A stretch of DNA of 61,703 nucleotides from Nonomuraea corallina (GTDB lineage: Bacteria; Actinomycetota; Actinomycetes; Streptosporangiales; Streptosporangiaceae), in NCBI RefSeq assembly GCF_027620315.1, contig NZ_JAPNNL010000021.1, positions 1 to 61,703 on the forward strand, in the 5' to 3' direction. This document shows, piece after piece, positions 52,844-61,297 of this stretch (position 1 is its first letter; every line of letters begins with the position of its first letter). Position numbers and translations under genes: made by a program. The notes below the pieces were generated by a model. The model worked only from the letters and a program-made list of their open reading frames with translations, was not told the origin of the DNA and made no database searches.

Positions 52844-53182
52844 GGATGCCCTTCCCGATCTGGAGGAATGGGAGGAGTGGGGCGCGGCGGCGCCGCGCCG
52901 GTCAGCCGACCGAAGGATCCACCCCGGCCCCAACTGACGCTAAGTAGAACACGTTACGGCTAGTACGACAAGAGCGGTTCTCCCTTGACAGGCGCCGCTC
53001 GGCCCTCGATCCTGCCGATAAGGAGAACAGGTTGTCTTTGCTCGGACAGGGCTCCCCCGCGGAGTCGACGGGAGCCGGTCCGGCCTCGATAACGGGTACT
53101 CTTTACTTCCAGCTTTCCCCGTTGACCCCCCGCCGAGCGGGGTTGCGGTCGCGTCCGCCACCGGCCGGGAAGGGAGTCCCAC
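52844..53182. other. 339-bp divergent regulatory region (SDR / KstR-like TetR)
   Basis: No gene is seen. It contains the operators at 52946-52970 and a consensus -35, TTGACA, at 52985-52990 facing the TetR gene with a GATCCT hexamer 17 nt on. A long leader for the TetR gene would follow. Confidence 0.5.
52946..52959. promoter_or_regulatory. KstR-like operator TAGAACACGTTACG
   Basis: It matches the mycobacterial KstR pattern TnnAACnnGTTnnA at every fixed base except the last. The same extended sequence (GTAAC-RY-GTTCT-nn-TTAGCG in the other orientation) recurs at 57091-57110 upstream of the acyl-CoA dehydrogenase operon. It overlaps a weak copy of the 20-bp family (52951-52970, CACGTTA-CGGCTA-GTACGAC). 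Confidence 0.6.
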
Positions 53183-53815
53183 GTGGGCCGTGTCAGCAGG
53201 AAGGGCCGGACACCCGAGGCCCGGGCCTTCCGGGCGGAACGCGTTCTGGACGCCGGGATGGCCCTGGCCACCAGAGGCGGCTACGAAGCGGTCCAGATGC
53301 GCGAGGTCGCCCGCATCGCGGACGTCGCCCTGTCGACCCTCTACCGCTACTACCCGTCGAAGGACGCCCTGCTCAACGCCGCCACCATCATGCAGCTCGA
53401 CCAGTTGCGCCAGGACCTCCTGCGACGGCCGCCGCGGCAGCGCACCCCCGAGGGGCGGGCCGCCGAGGTGCTGCACCGCGCCTTCCGGGCGATGCAGTAC
53501 AACCGCGGCTGGGCCCACGCCGCGCTCAGCGCCTTCCACATCCCCAAGCCGCTCGACCGGCGGCCCGACGACGCGGCGCCGCTGGTGGAGACGTCCCTGC
53601 CCACGACGCTCGCCGACCTCATCGCGCTCGCCGCCTGGGGCCCGTCCCACCGCACCACCTCGGCCGAGTACCGCGCGCTGCACATGCTGGAGTCGCTGTG
53701 GAGCAGCAGCGTCATCAGCTGGCTCAACGACCAGATGACGCCCGAGTACGTCGAGGAGCGGCTGCGGTTCGCCGCCAAGCGCCTGCTGATGCCGGAGCCG
53801 GAGGCCGGCAAGTAG
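53183..53815 (+). CDS. TetR-family regulator, KstR-like
   Basis: A 210-residue TetR repressor. The DNA-binding region GGYEAVQMREVARIADVALSTLYRYYPSKDALL is very close to that of KstR, the main repressor of steroid and fatty-acid side-chain degradation in actinobacteria, and RAFRAMQYNRG also fits. The ligand in KstR is a steroid acyl-CoA. The GTG start follows AAGGGAG. KstR-like sites lie in its own promoter region and before the acyl-CoA dehydrogenase operon, so these two units form at least part of its regulon. It converges on the next SDR with four bases between stops. Confidence 0.87.
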   Translation: MGRVSRKGRTPEARAFRAERVLDAGMALATRGGYEAVQMREVARIADVALSTLYRYYPSKDALLNAATIMQLDQLRQDLLRRPPRQRTPEGRAAEVLHRAFRAMQYNRGWAHAALSAFHIPKPLDRRPDDAAPLVETSLPTTLADLIALAAWGPSHRTTSAEYRALHMLESLWSSSVISWLNDQMTPEYVEERLRFAAKRLLMPEPEAGK

Positions 53816-53819
53816 GCGC

Positions 53820-54578
53820 TCAGCGCCCGCCCTGGCCGTCGTCGACCTTGATCACCGTACCCGTGATGAACTCGGAGTGCGGCGAGACGAGGTAGAGCAG
53901 CGTGCTGTCGAGCTGCCGGGGGTCGCCCATGCGGGCGCGCGGGAAGTAGCCGGTGGGGTCGCCGGTCCGCCGCACCATGCCGTCCATCATCTCCGAGGCG
54001 AACGCGCCCGGCGCGATGGCGTTGACGTTGATGTGGAACTTGGCCCATTCGACGGCGAGCACCTCGGTCATCCTGACCACGGCGGCCTTCGTCACCGAGT
54101 ACAGCGCGGCGCCGCCGCCCCGGTACTCGAAGGCGCCCATGGAGGAGATGTTCACCACCCGGCCGCCGGTCCCTGCCTTGATCAGGCGGCGGGCGAAGTC
54201 GCAGGAGAGCAGCCAGGGCGCGCGCAGGTTCGTCCCCAGCACCCGGTCGACCAGCTCGGTGGGCATCTTCGTCGCGTACTGGGCGTCCGGGACGCCGGCG
54301 TTGTTGACCAGGATCGTGGCGGTGCCGAACCGCTCCTCGGCCGCGTCGAGCAGCCCTTCGAGCTGGGCGTCGTCGGTGAGGTCGGCGCCGAGCGGCAGGC
54401 AGGAGCCTCCGTCCGCCTCGATCTGGCCGGCGAGCTCCGCCAGCCGCTCCGCCCGCCGCGCCACGGCCACCACGTTCGCCCCGTGCTCGGCCAGCGTGAC
54501 GGCGAAGCGCCGCCCCAGGCCGGAGGAGCAGCCGGTCACGACGGCGGTCTGGCCGGTGAGGTCGATGTTCTGGGGCAT
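53820..54578 (-). CDS. Short-chain dehydrogenase/reductase
   Basis: A 252-residue classical SDR: TGCSSGLG, NNAGV, SSMGAFEYRGGG with the Ser, and YSVTK with Tyr/Lys. VVAVARRAERL after strand 2 favours NADP. ATG 54578 follows GGAAGGCG; the longer frame upstream is rejected. It follows the acyl-CoA dehydrogenase pair on the same strand after 137 nt, so co-transcription is likely, perhaps as the 3-hydroxyacyl-CoA dehydrogenase of the same spiral. Confidence 0.88.
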   Translation of the reverse strand: MPQNIDLTGQTAVVTGCSSGLGRRFAVTLAEHGANVVAVARRAERLAELAGQIEADGGSCLPLGADLTDDAQLEGLLDAAEERFGTATILVNNAGVPDAQYATKMPTELVDRVLGTNLRAPWLLSCDFARRLIKAGTGGRVVNISSMGAFEYRGGGAALYSVTKAAVVRMTEVLAVEWAKFHINVNAIAPGAFASEMMDGMVRRTGDPTGYFPRARMGDPRQLDSTLLYLVSPHSEFITGTVIKVDDGQGGR

Positions 54579-54715
54579 GGCGGCGCCTTCCGCTCGGTGC
54601 TGGGTTCGAGGGTCCGCTCCAGGGTGCCCGACGCGGCTCCTTCCGCGGCCGCGGACCCGGTCCTTGAGGGAGAAAGGGGGCGTGGACCCGGCGGGGCGAG
54701 CCGCCGGGCCGCCGG

Positions 54716-55825
54716 TCAGAGGCCGAGCTTGCCGGCGAGCCGGTCCTGCTGGTAGTCGGCGTCGCCGGCGAGCACGTTCCCGGCGATCGCGTTCTTGTAG
54801 TAGAAGTGCGCGTCGTGTTCCCAGGTGAAGCCGATGCCGCCGTGCAGCAGCATGGTGTCCTTGGCCGCGGTGAGGTAGCCGGGCGAGGTGAGCGTGCGGG
54901 CCGCGGCGGCGGCCGCGCCGAGCTTCTCCGGCTCCTCGTCGGCCGCCCGCGTCGCCTCCCGCAGTGCCGCGTCGGACAGCGCCCACAGGACGTACATGTC
55001 GGCCAGCCTGTGCTTGACCCCCTGGTAGGCGCCGATGGGCTGGCCGAAGGCGTAGCGGACCTTGGCGTACTCGGTGGTCATGGTGAGGCAGGCGAGCATG
55101 GCCCCGCACTGCTCGGAGGCGAGGGCGAGGTTCGCCAGGTCGGCCACGTGGTCGAGGGCGGCGACCGCGTCCCCGGCGAGGTGCCTGGCCGGGGTGCCGT
55201 CGAACGTCACGGTCGCCGAGCCGCGGGTCGGGTCCACCCCCGGGTCCCTGCGCACGGTGAGGCCGTCGGCCGGGCTCCGTACGAGGTAGAGCCCGGTGCC
55301 GTGCGGGCCGCGGGCCTGCACGAGCAGGACGTCGGCCTCGGCGCCGTTCAGCACCGCGACCTTCGTGCCGGACAGGGTGACCTCGTCACCGGAGCCGGTG
55401 GCCGTGGTGACCGGCTCCGCCGGGATCCACCTGCGGTCGCCCGGCTCGCTGACGGCCGGCGCGGCGACCAGGCCGCCCTCGGCGATGCGCGGCAGCAGGT
55501 CGCGCCTGGCCTCCTCGTCGTCCAGGGCGAGCAGGGCGCCGGCCGTCAGCACGCAGGCCACGAGCGGCGAGGGCACCAGGCCCGCTCCCAGCTCGCGCAG
55601 CGCCGCCGACAGGTCGGCCTGGGTGGCGCCCGCGCCGCCGTACTCCTCGGGGATGGTCAGGCCGGCGAGGCCGAGGTCCCCGGCCAGCCGCGACCAGACC
55701 TCCGGGTCGTAGGCGAGGTCGCCGCCGATGACCTCGCGGACCTTCGGCAGGGGCGTGCGCTGCGCGACGAAGCGCCTGATCGTCTCGGCGAGGCTCTTCT
55801 GATCGTCGGTGAAGATGAGTGACAC
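54716..55825 (-). CDS. Acyl-CoA dehydrogenase, second subunit of a heteromeric pair
   Basis: A 369-residue ACAD-fold flavoprotein. FTDDQKSLAETIRRFVAQRTPLPKVREV opens the helical domain, and AFGQPIGAYQGVKHRLADMYV and GGIGFTWEHDAHFYYKNA are the C-terminal FAD and substrate parts. The usual catalytic Glu near the C-terminus is not evident (GIGFTWEHD may provide it). The middle domain is short and divergent. In actinobacteria such genes come in pairs forming alpha2beta2 enzymes that dehydrogenate steroid or branched acyl-CoA. The GTG start follows AGGAG, 17 nt after the partner stop. Confidence 0.87.
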   Translation of the reverse strand: MSLIFTDDQKSLAETIRRFVAQRTPLPKVREVIGGDLAYDPEVWSRLAGDLGLAGLTIPEEYGGAGATQADLSAALRELGAGLVPSPLVACVLTAGALLALDDEEARRDLLPRIAEGGLVAAPAVSEPGDRRWIPAEPVTTATGSGDEVTLSGTKVAVLNGAEADVLLVQARGPHGTGLYLVRSPADGLTVRRDPGVDPTRGSATVTFDGTPARHLAGDAVAALDHVADLANLALASEQCGAMLACLTMTTEYAKVRYAFGQPIGAYQGVKHRLADMYVLWALSDAALREATRAADEEPEKLGAAAAAARTLTSPGYLTAAKDTMLLHGGIGFTWEHDAHFYYKNAIAGNVLAGDADYQQDRLAGKLGL

Positions 55826-55842
55826 GTGAGCTCCTGAGGTGA

Positions 55843-57039
55843 TCAGCGCGACAGTTTCAGCTGGTCGAAGGGGGTGTTCCGGTCGACTCCCGGATCCTTG
55901 GCCAGCCCGAGCACGCGCTCGCCGACGATGTTGCGCTGGATCTCGTTGGTGCCGCCGGCGACCGCTCCGCCCGGGGCGGCCACGATCGCCATGACGACCC
56001 GTTCCAGGTCGGCGGCGCCGAGGGCGAGGTCGGCTCCGAGGATGTCCTGGGCCAGATCCGCCGCCCAGAGGGCGAGTTCCGCGCCGGCCAGCTTGGCTGC
56101 GGAGCCGCGGGCGCCGATCTGGAGGCCGGCGGTGGTCTCCTCGTGCAGCACCCGCCCGTACGCGCCGAGCGCGGACTCTCGGGCGTACAGGACCGCGAGG
56201 CGGCGGCGGACGGCGGGATCGGTGTCCAGGCCGCGGGCGCGGGCCAGCTCGGCGAGCGAGTCGAAGCCGAGCGGGTTGGAGCGGGCGCGGCCTCCCGCGC
56301 CGATGGTCACCCGTTCGTTGCGGAGCATCACCACCGCCGCGCCCCAGCCCTCGCCGACCTCGCCGATGACCGCGTCCGCGGGCACCTCGACGTCGTCGAA
56401 GAACACCTCGTTGAACGGCGCGTGCCCGGTGGCCACCACCAGGGGCCGGACGGTGACGCCCGGGTGTCGCATGTCGACGATGAACATCGTGATGCCCCGG
56501 TGCTTGGCCACCGTGGGGTCGGTCCGGGCGATGATGGCCCCGAAGTCGCTGAACTGGGCGCCCGAGGTCCACACCTTCTGGCCGTTGATGAGCCAGCCGG
56601 TCTCCGTCCGCGTGGCGGTGGTCTGCAGACTGGCGACGTCGGAGCCGGCGCCGGGCTCGGAGAAGAGCTGGCACCAGATCTCGTCGCCGCGCAGCAGCGG
56701 GGGGAGGTAGCGCCGCTTCTGCTCCTCGGTGCCGAGTTCGAGGATCGTCGGGCCGGGCATGCCGAGGCCGATGGTGAACGGGCCGGTGGGCAGCTCGAAG
56801 TCGGCCGCCTCCTCGTTGAAGGCGATCAGCTCCGCGGCGCCGAGGCCCTGCCCGCCGTACTCCTTCGGCCAGGTGATGCCGGCGAATCCCGCCTCCCACA
56901 GCGCCTTCTGGAACCGCTTCGACTCCTCCAGCGGTACGGAGCCGCCCTCCAGGTCGAAGCCGGCCGCCTCGTCGAAGGGTTTGGCGTGCTGCTCCAGCCA
57001 GGCCCGCGCCCTGGCACGGAACTCATCGATCGACGTCAT
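55843..57039 (-). CDS. Acyl-CoA dehydrogenase, first subunit of a heteromeric pair
   Basis: A 398-residue ACAD: WEAGFAGITWPKEYGGQGL, CQLFSEPGAGSDVASLQTTATR and LINGQKVWTSGAQFSDFGAIIARTDP are the FAD-binding regions, and GGTNEIQRNIVGERVLGLAKDP the C-terminal signature. Together with the downstream partner it should form a heterotetramer that introduces the alpha-beta double bond in a bulky acyl-CoA. That would feed a ChsH1/ChsH2-type hydratase, present 37 kb away. A KstR-like operator lies about 60 nt upstream. The exact substrate is not readable. Confidence 0.9.
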   Translation of the reverse strand: MTSIDEFRARARAWLEQHAKPFDEAAGFDLEGGSVPLEESKRFQKALWEAGFAGITWPKEYGGQGLGAAELIAFNEEAADFELPTGPFTIGLGMPGPTILELGTEEQKRRYLPPLLRGDEIWCQLFSEPGAGSDVASLQTTATRTETGWLINGQKVWTSGAQFSDFGAIIARTDPTVAKHRGITMFIVDMRHPGVTVRPLVVATGHAPFNEVFFDDVEVPADAVIGEVGEGWGAAVVMLRNERVTIGAGGRARSNPLGFDSLAELARARGLDTDPAVRRRLAVLYARESALGAYGRVLHEETTAGLQIGARGSAAKLAGAELALWAADLAQDILGADLALGAADLERVVMAIVAAPGGAVAGGTNEIQRNIVGERVLGLAKDPGVDRNTPFDQLKLSR

Positions 57040-57089
57040 CCGCGTTCCTCTCGGAGATGGGGACGGTCGGGATCACCAGGCGACCGTTC

Positions 57090-57110
57090 AGTAACACGTT
57101 CTGTTTAGCG
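57090..57110 (-). promoter_or_regulatory. KstR-like operator upstream of the acyl-CoA dehydrogenase operon
   Basis: AGTAACACGTTCTGTTTAGCG has the AACnnGTT core at 57093-57100. Outside the core it shares GTAAC, GTTCT and TTAGCG with the reverse complement of the site at 52946, so the two are the same extended operator. Confidence 0.55.
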
Positions 57111-57407
57111 AAGGCTCACTCGTTCGGCCGCATCTGTCAAGAGCGCCAGGTGGTGCGGGAGAGGCAGGACAGACGCTGAGACACCGGGCGGCACCCCGAC
57201 CACATCGGATCAACGGTAACGAGTTTCGTTTGCCCCGAAGCGGCGGGCCTCCGGGTCTGCGCCGTGGCGTCTTCTGTTCCGCTTGACGCGTGACCGATCG
57301 GCGGCCGACGCCGGGTGCCGGACCGCTCCGGGTGGGCCGCCGGTTTGAAGGTTTCGCCGTGCTTTCCTGCTGGTATCCGGCCCAGGTGTCAACGGTTCGT
57401 CCAACGA

Positions 57408-57413
57408 TACGGT
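57408..57413 (+). promoter_or_regulatory. Leaderless -10 element (TACGGT)
   Basis: TACGGT is followed by 7 nt and ATG at 57421, with no ribosome site. Confidence 0.5.
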
Positions 57414-57420
57414 CCAAGGC

Positions 57421-58638
57421 ATGACTGCTGGCATCGAAGACGCCGTCCAGCCCTTCGAGGCGTCCGCCGTCCTGGGGCTGCTGCCCGCCCGGCCGCGGCT
57501 GCTCGCGCTGGGTGAGCCCACGCACGGCGAGGACCTGCTGCTGGACCTGCGGAACGACCTCTTCCGGCACCTCGTCGAACGGGAGGGCTACCGGTCGATC
57601 GCGATCGAGAGCGACTGCCTGATGGGCCTGGTCGTGGACGACCACGTCACCTCGGGCGCGGGCACCCTGGACGAGGTGATGGAGCGCGGCTTCAGCCACG
57701 GGTTCGGCACGTCCGCCGCCAACCGCGAACTCGTGCGCTGGATGCGCGCGTACAACGACGGCAGGCCCGCGTCCGAGCAGGTGCGCTTCGCCGGTTTCGA
57801 CGGCCCGCTGGAGATCACCGGCGCCGCGAGCCCCCGGCAGGCCCTCCTCGCGCTTCACCGCTACCTCGCCGCCCACGTGGACGCCGGTCTGCTCCCCTGC
57901 GCCGAGGACACGATCGAGCGCCTGCTCGGCCCCGACGACCGCTGGACCGAGCCCGCCGCGATGATGGACCCGTCCCGGTCCGCGGGGCGGACGGCGGAGG
58001 CCAGGGAGCTGAGGCTGCTCGCCGACGACCTGGTGGCGCTGCTCGACGCGCAGACCCCGCACCTCCTCGCGGCGTCCTCGCGGGAGAGCTGGGACCGGGC
58101 GCGCCTGTACGGTCGCACCGCCACCGGGCTGCTGCGCTACCACTTCTGGATGGCCGACCCGTCAGCGGAGCGGGTGACGCGGCTGTGCGCGGTGCGGGAC
58201 TCGATGATGGCCGCCAACCTCCTCGCCGTCGCCGAGCGGGGCCCGGCGCTGGTCCACGCCCACAACGCCCATCTGCAGCGGAGCAAGAGCTCGATGCGGA
58301 TGGGCGACCTGCGGCCCGAGTGGTGGAGCGCGGGCGCGCTGGTGGGCGCCCGGCTGGGCGACGACTACGCCTTCGTGGCCACGGCCCTCGGCACGATCCG
58401 GCACCAGGGGGTGGACGCCCCGCCCGCCGGCACCCTCGAAGGGATCCTGTACGCGCTGCCGGACGACCACAGCCTCGTCGATCCCCGCCGGCTGGCCGCC
58501 ACCCTCGCCGAGCCCGCCCCTCGCGTGTCCCCTTGGTTCGGGTACGCCCCCCTGGACCCGGCCCAGCTGACGGACAGCGACGCGATCCTCTTCGTCAAGG
58601 ACCTGCCGCCCCCCGGCGAAGCGGTTCACCCGCTCTGA
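57421..58638 (+). CDS. Erythromycin esterase family protein
   Basis: A 405-residue protein of the EreA/SSDH-like fold. LALGEPTHGEDLLLDLRNDLF is the conserved opening, with the histidine that acts as base in macrolide esterases. YRSIAIESDCLMGL, VDDHV, RWMRAYNDGRP, FAGFDGP and VHAHNAHLQRSKSSM follow. Most chromosomal members are of unknown function and do not confer macrolide resistance. The ATG lies 7 nt after a -10, so it is probably leaderless. No resistance or antibiotic genes are adjacent. Confidence 0.87.
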   Translation: MTAGIEDAVQPFEASAVLGLLPARPRLLALGEPTHGEDLLLDLRNDLFRHLVEREGYRSIAIESDCLMGLVVDDHVTSGAGTLDEVMERGFSHGFGTSAANRELVRWMRAYNDGRPASEQVRFAGFDGPLEITGAASPRQALLALHRYLAAHVDAGLLPCAEDTIERLLGPDDRWTEPAAMMDPSRSAGRTAEARELRLLADDLVALLDAQTPHLLAASSRESWDRARLYGRTATGLLRYHFWMADPSAERVTRLCAVRDSMMAANLLAVAERGPALVHAHNAHLQRSKSSMRMGDLRPEWWSAGALVGARLGDDYAFVATALGTIRHQGVDAPPAGTLEGILYALPDDHSLVDPRRLAATLAEPAPRVSPWFGYAPLDPAQLTDSDAILFVKDLPPPGEAVHPL

Positions 58639-58675
58639 TCGGGGATCGCCTGCCCCGGCGGCGGCGTGCCCGGCT

Positions 58676-58998
58676 TCAGCGCAGGAAGCGGTGGATGGCG
58701 TGGCGGAGCTGCGCGGGGGTCATCGGGTCGGTCGACAGCGCGTGGTGCAGGGTGAGGCCCTCGATGAGCGCGTCCAGCCCTCGGGCGGTGGCGGCGTCGA
58801 AGCGGCGTTCCAGGGCCTGCCGGCTGCGGGCCATCCACGTCTGGGTGACGGCGCGCAGGGCCGGGTGGCGCGCCGCGGCCACGTACAGCTCCACCGTCAG
58901 GACGAGGTCGCGTCGATCAGCCGATCGCGCCGCCCGGGATCGTGCCGTCGCGCCCGGCGGGAGGCGGACCGCTCTGGCGCGGCGGCGGCCTCGCTCAT
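58676..58998 (-). pseudogene. TetR-family regulator with internal deletion
   Basis: The start ATG 58998 encodes a normal TetR N-terminus (ARRHDPGRRDRLIDA) that runs into a stop after about 33 residues. The frame then changes to a TetR C-terminal piece (LTVELYVAAARHPALRAVTQTWMARSRQALERRFD and LDALIEGLTLHHAL) ending at 58676. The DNA-binding core and much of the ligand domain, about 80-100 residues, are missing and the junction is out of frame. Confidence 0.75.
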
Positions 58999-59062
58999 GG
59001 CGGCCCCTGCTCGGGTGTCGCGACGACACTCCTCAGGGCGGGCGATCCCGGCCTCGCGCCGT

Positions 59063-59331
59063 TCATGGGGTGGCCGGTTCGATCGTGCGGATGACGCGGG
59101 CGGGGTTGCCGACCGCGACCACGTCGGCCGGGAGGTCGCGGGTGACCACCGCGCCGGCGCCGACGACCGTGTTCTCCCCGATGGCGACCCCGGCCAGGAC
59201 GATCACGCCGCTGCCGAGATCAGGTCCATGGCCCGCAGGCTCTGCTCGGCCGGCTCGGGGTCGTCGGCGATGTACAGGTCACCGGCGAGCATCCGCTCAC
59301 GCATCGGGCGGCCGTCGCGTTCAGGCATCAT
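59063..59331 (-). pseudogene. Maltose/galactoside O-acetyltransferase with internal deletion
   Basis: The N-terminus reads RERMLAGDLYIADDPEPAEQ, as in maltose acetyltransferase, and stops shortly after. In another frame follows the left-handed-helix C-terminus GSGVIVLAGVAIGENTVVGAGAVVTRDLPADVV and VAVGNPARVIRTI. The middle, about 100 residues with the catalytic His, is lost. It lies directly beside the broken TetR gene. Confidence 0.78.
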
Positions 59332-59398
59332 GCGCACCAGCCTACAGACGATGTGTACGCCGGTACGTAACGCGTTCCGCCAGGTGAGGCCCGCCGGG

Positions 59399-60592
59399 CT
59401 AGGACGCCGTACGGGCGAGCACTCCCAAGGGGTCGGCCAGCAGGTCGGAGAAGCCGAGCTCGGCCGCGCCGACCAGGGTGGCGTCGTCGCCGAGGGCGGA
59501 GACGCGCAGCCGCACCCGTTCCCGGGCGACGGGCAGGACGTTGGCGGCGATGCGGGCGCGTACCTGGGCCGCCGCGCCGGGGTACATCTCGCGCAGCGTG
59601 CCGCCGAAGATCACCATGCCGGGGTTGAAGAGGTTGCACAGGTTGGCGACGCCGATGCCGAGCCAGTCGCCGACGTGCTCCAGCGCCGCCTGGGCCGCGG
59701 GGTCACCGCGGTCGGCGTCGTCCACCACGGTCCGTACGGCGTCTCGGCCGAACAGCTCGGCCGGCCGGCCGGCGGCGTCGAGCAGCGCCCGTTCGCCGAC
59801 CTCCGCCTCCAGGCAGCCGTGCGAGCCGCACCCGCAGGGGCGCCCGTCGTACGGGTTCACCACCATGTGGCCCAGCTCGCAGCCGTAGCCGCTCTCGCCA
59901 TCCAGCAGTTTGCCGCCGACGATGATGCCGCCGCCCACCCCGACGTCGCCGTGCAGATAGATCAGGTTCCGTAAGCCGACGCCGGCTCCGCGCTGCTGCT
60001 CGGCGAGCGCGCCCAGGTGCGCCTCGTTGCCCACCCTCACCGGCAGGCCGATCTCCAGCCTGCGGCCCAGTTCGGCGCCGAACGCCTGGTCCACCCAGCC
60101 CATGTCGGGCCCGAACCGGACCATCCCGTCTCCGGGCCGGATCATCCCGCAGTACGACGCGCCCACGCCGACGCAGATCGCGTCCCGCGGCGCCGCCCGG
60201 TGCAGCCCGCGGCCGAGCCGGGCGAGCACCTCGACCACGCGCTCGAGGTCGGCCCCGGCGCGCGGGCGGACCGCCTCCCTGCGGTCCACGATGCCGCCGC
60301 CGAGTGCGACCCGGGCGGCGACGAGCCGGTCGACGGCGACGTCGAAGGCCAGCACGTACACCCGGCTCGCCTCGGGGCGGACCACGAGCGACGGCCGTCC
60401 CGCCCGGCCGGTCCCCGGCGGGAGTTCCTCGCGGACCAGGCCCGCGGCGGTGAGTTCGGCGATCAACGCCATGATCGTGCTGCGGTTCAGGCTCATCCGC
60501 TCGCTCAGCGCCGTCCGGGAGACCGAGCCGCCCAGATGGACGTGGCGGAGCAGGGTGCCCACGTTGCGCCGGCGGATCTCCTCCTGGCCCAA
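59399..60592 (-). CDS. ROK-family transcriptional regulator
   Basis: A 397-residue ROK protein. The N-terminal winged helix (IRRRNVGTLLRHVHLGGSVSRTALSERMSLNRSTIMALIAEL) is followed by the sugar-kinase-like domain with YLHGDVGVGGGIIVGGKLLDG, ELGHMVVNPYDGRPCGCGSHGCLE (zinc site CxCGxxGCxE) and the ATPase-like C-terminus. ROK regulators sense sugars such as xylose, glucose or GlcNAc. The TTG start is chosen because GGAGG lies five bases upstream and the length is standard; the frame is open further but reads as low complexity. The two pseudogenes downstream suggest a decayed sugar locus. Confidence 0.87.
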   Translation of the reverse strand: MGQEEIRRRNVGTLLRHVHLGGSVSRTALSERMSLNRSTIMALIAELTAAGLVREELPPGTGRAGRPSLVVRPEASRVYVLAFDVAVDRLVAARVALGGGIVDRREAVRPRAGADLERVVEVLARLGRGLHRAAPRDAICVGVGASYCGMIRPGDGMVRFGPDMGWVDQAFGAELGRRLEIGLPVRVGNEAHLGALAEQQRGAGVGLRNLIYLHGDVGVGGGIIVGGKLLDGESGYGCELGHMVVNPYDGRPCGCGSHGCLEAEVGERALLDAAGRPAELFGRDAVRTVVDDADRGDPAAQAALEHVGDWLGIGVANLCNLFNPGMVIFGGTLREMYPGAAAQVRARIAANVLPVARERVRLRVSALGDDATLVGAAELGFSDLLADPLGVLARTAS

Positions 60593-61297
60593 CCTGACCT
60601 CCGGAATCGTGTGGATCTTCGGGCGTCGCGGAGACCTTATGCGATGAAGCGGGTCCGCAACGGACGATACTCGGCGTGAAAGCCGGGTTCCCACACCCCG
60701 GAGCCCGCCATCCGGCGTCCAAGTGCCGGTCGGCCCGCGGTCGCGGGAACGGCACCGGCAAGAGCGGCCTTCGCCCTTACCTAAGCGGGCCCTTCGTAAG
60801 TCCGGCCGCCGTGCTGGAATACCGTCTGAATTCGACTTCGATAGCGGCAGTCCGTGTCGCACCGAACCGCCGTGAGACCGCTCCCACGAAAACCGCCGCC
60901 CCAGAGGGCTTCGAGAACCGCCCGAAACCATCGCCGGCGGCGGCCGGCTCTTTTCTCATTAGGGCAGGTAATTGGCACGCCCCGGCGGCTGCGAGGTTGC
61001 CTGAGCGCACGCCGCCGATGCCGGGATATCACCAGGTGAGATGGGTAGGCCCGGAACGCCATGGGAACGGTCCGGTCCGGAGAGCGGCGGTTCGCGAGCG
61101 CTCGGCCGGTCAAGAATCGGCCCGCTTCTGCCGCGGGTGCGCGCGTCCGGTCGCGCGTGGTTCAATACGCGGGTGGACGAGTTCGTGTTCGCCACGAGTT
61201 CGCCTGGCGCGTTTCGCAGGCATCATACTCGCGGAGGACATCCTCTCTACTGAAGACCGCTACAGTAGAGACAGGCCTATGAGTATGGAGCTGCACC
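60593..61297. other. 705-bp intergenic region between ROK regulator and lsr2
   Basis: No convincing gene on either strand; the open frames are short, Arg-rich and lack family features. It is relatively AT-richer than its surroundings. Visible structure: CTTAC...GTAAG arms around GCGGGCCC near 60776-60800, a direct repeat of ACGAGTTCG near 61177 and 61195, and the lsr2 promoter region. It could hide a small RNA, but nothing diagnostic is seen. Confidence 0.5.
61244..61271 (+). promoter_or_regulatory. Inverted repeat over the lsr2 promoter
   Basis: TCTCTACTG (61244-61252) and CAGTAGAGA (61263-61271) are perfect 9-bp arms with a 10-nt spacer. TACAGT (61261-61266), the likely -10, lies across the right arm. 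Autoregulation or another regulator acting here is plausible. Confidence 0.5.

Larger units (their letters stand above)
57040..57420. other. 381-bp divergent intergenic region
   Basis: No gene is seen. It holds the KstR-like operator near 57090-57110, a small palindrome AACGA-GTT-TCGTT near 57216-57228 and the leaderless promoter of the esterase-like gene. Confidence 0.5.

Noticed and set aside
57421..58638. A macrolide resistance esterase
   Set aside because: The fold is right, but most chromosomal members lack this activity and there is no resistance or antibiotic context.
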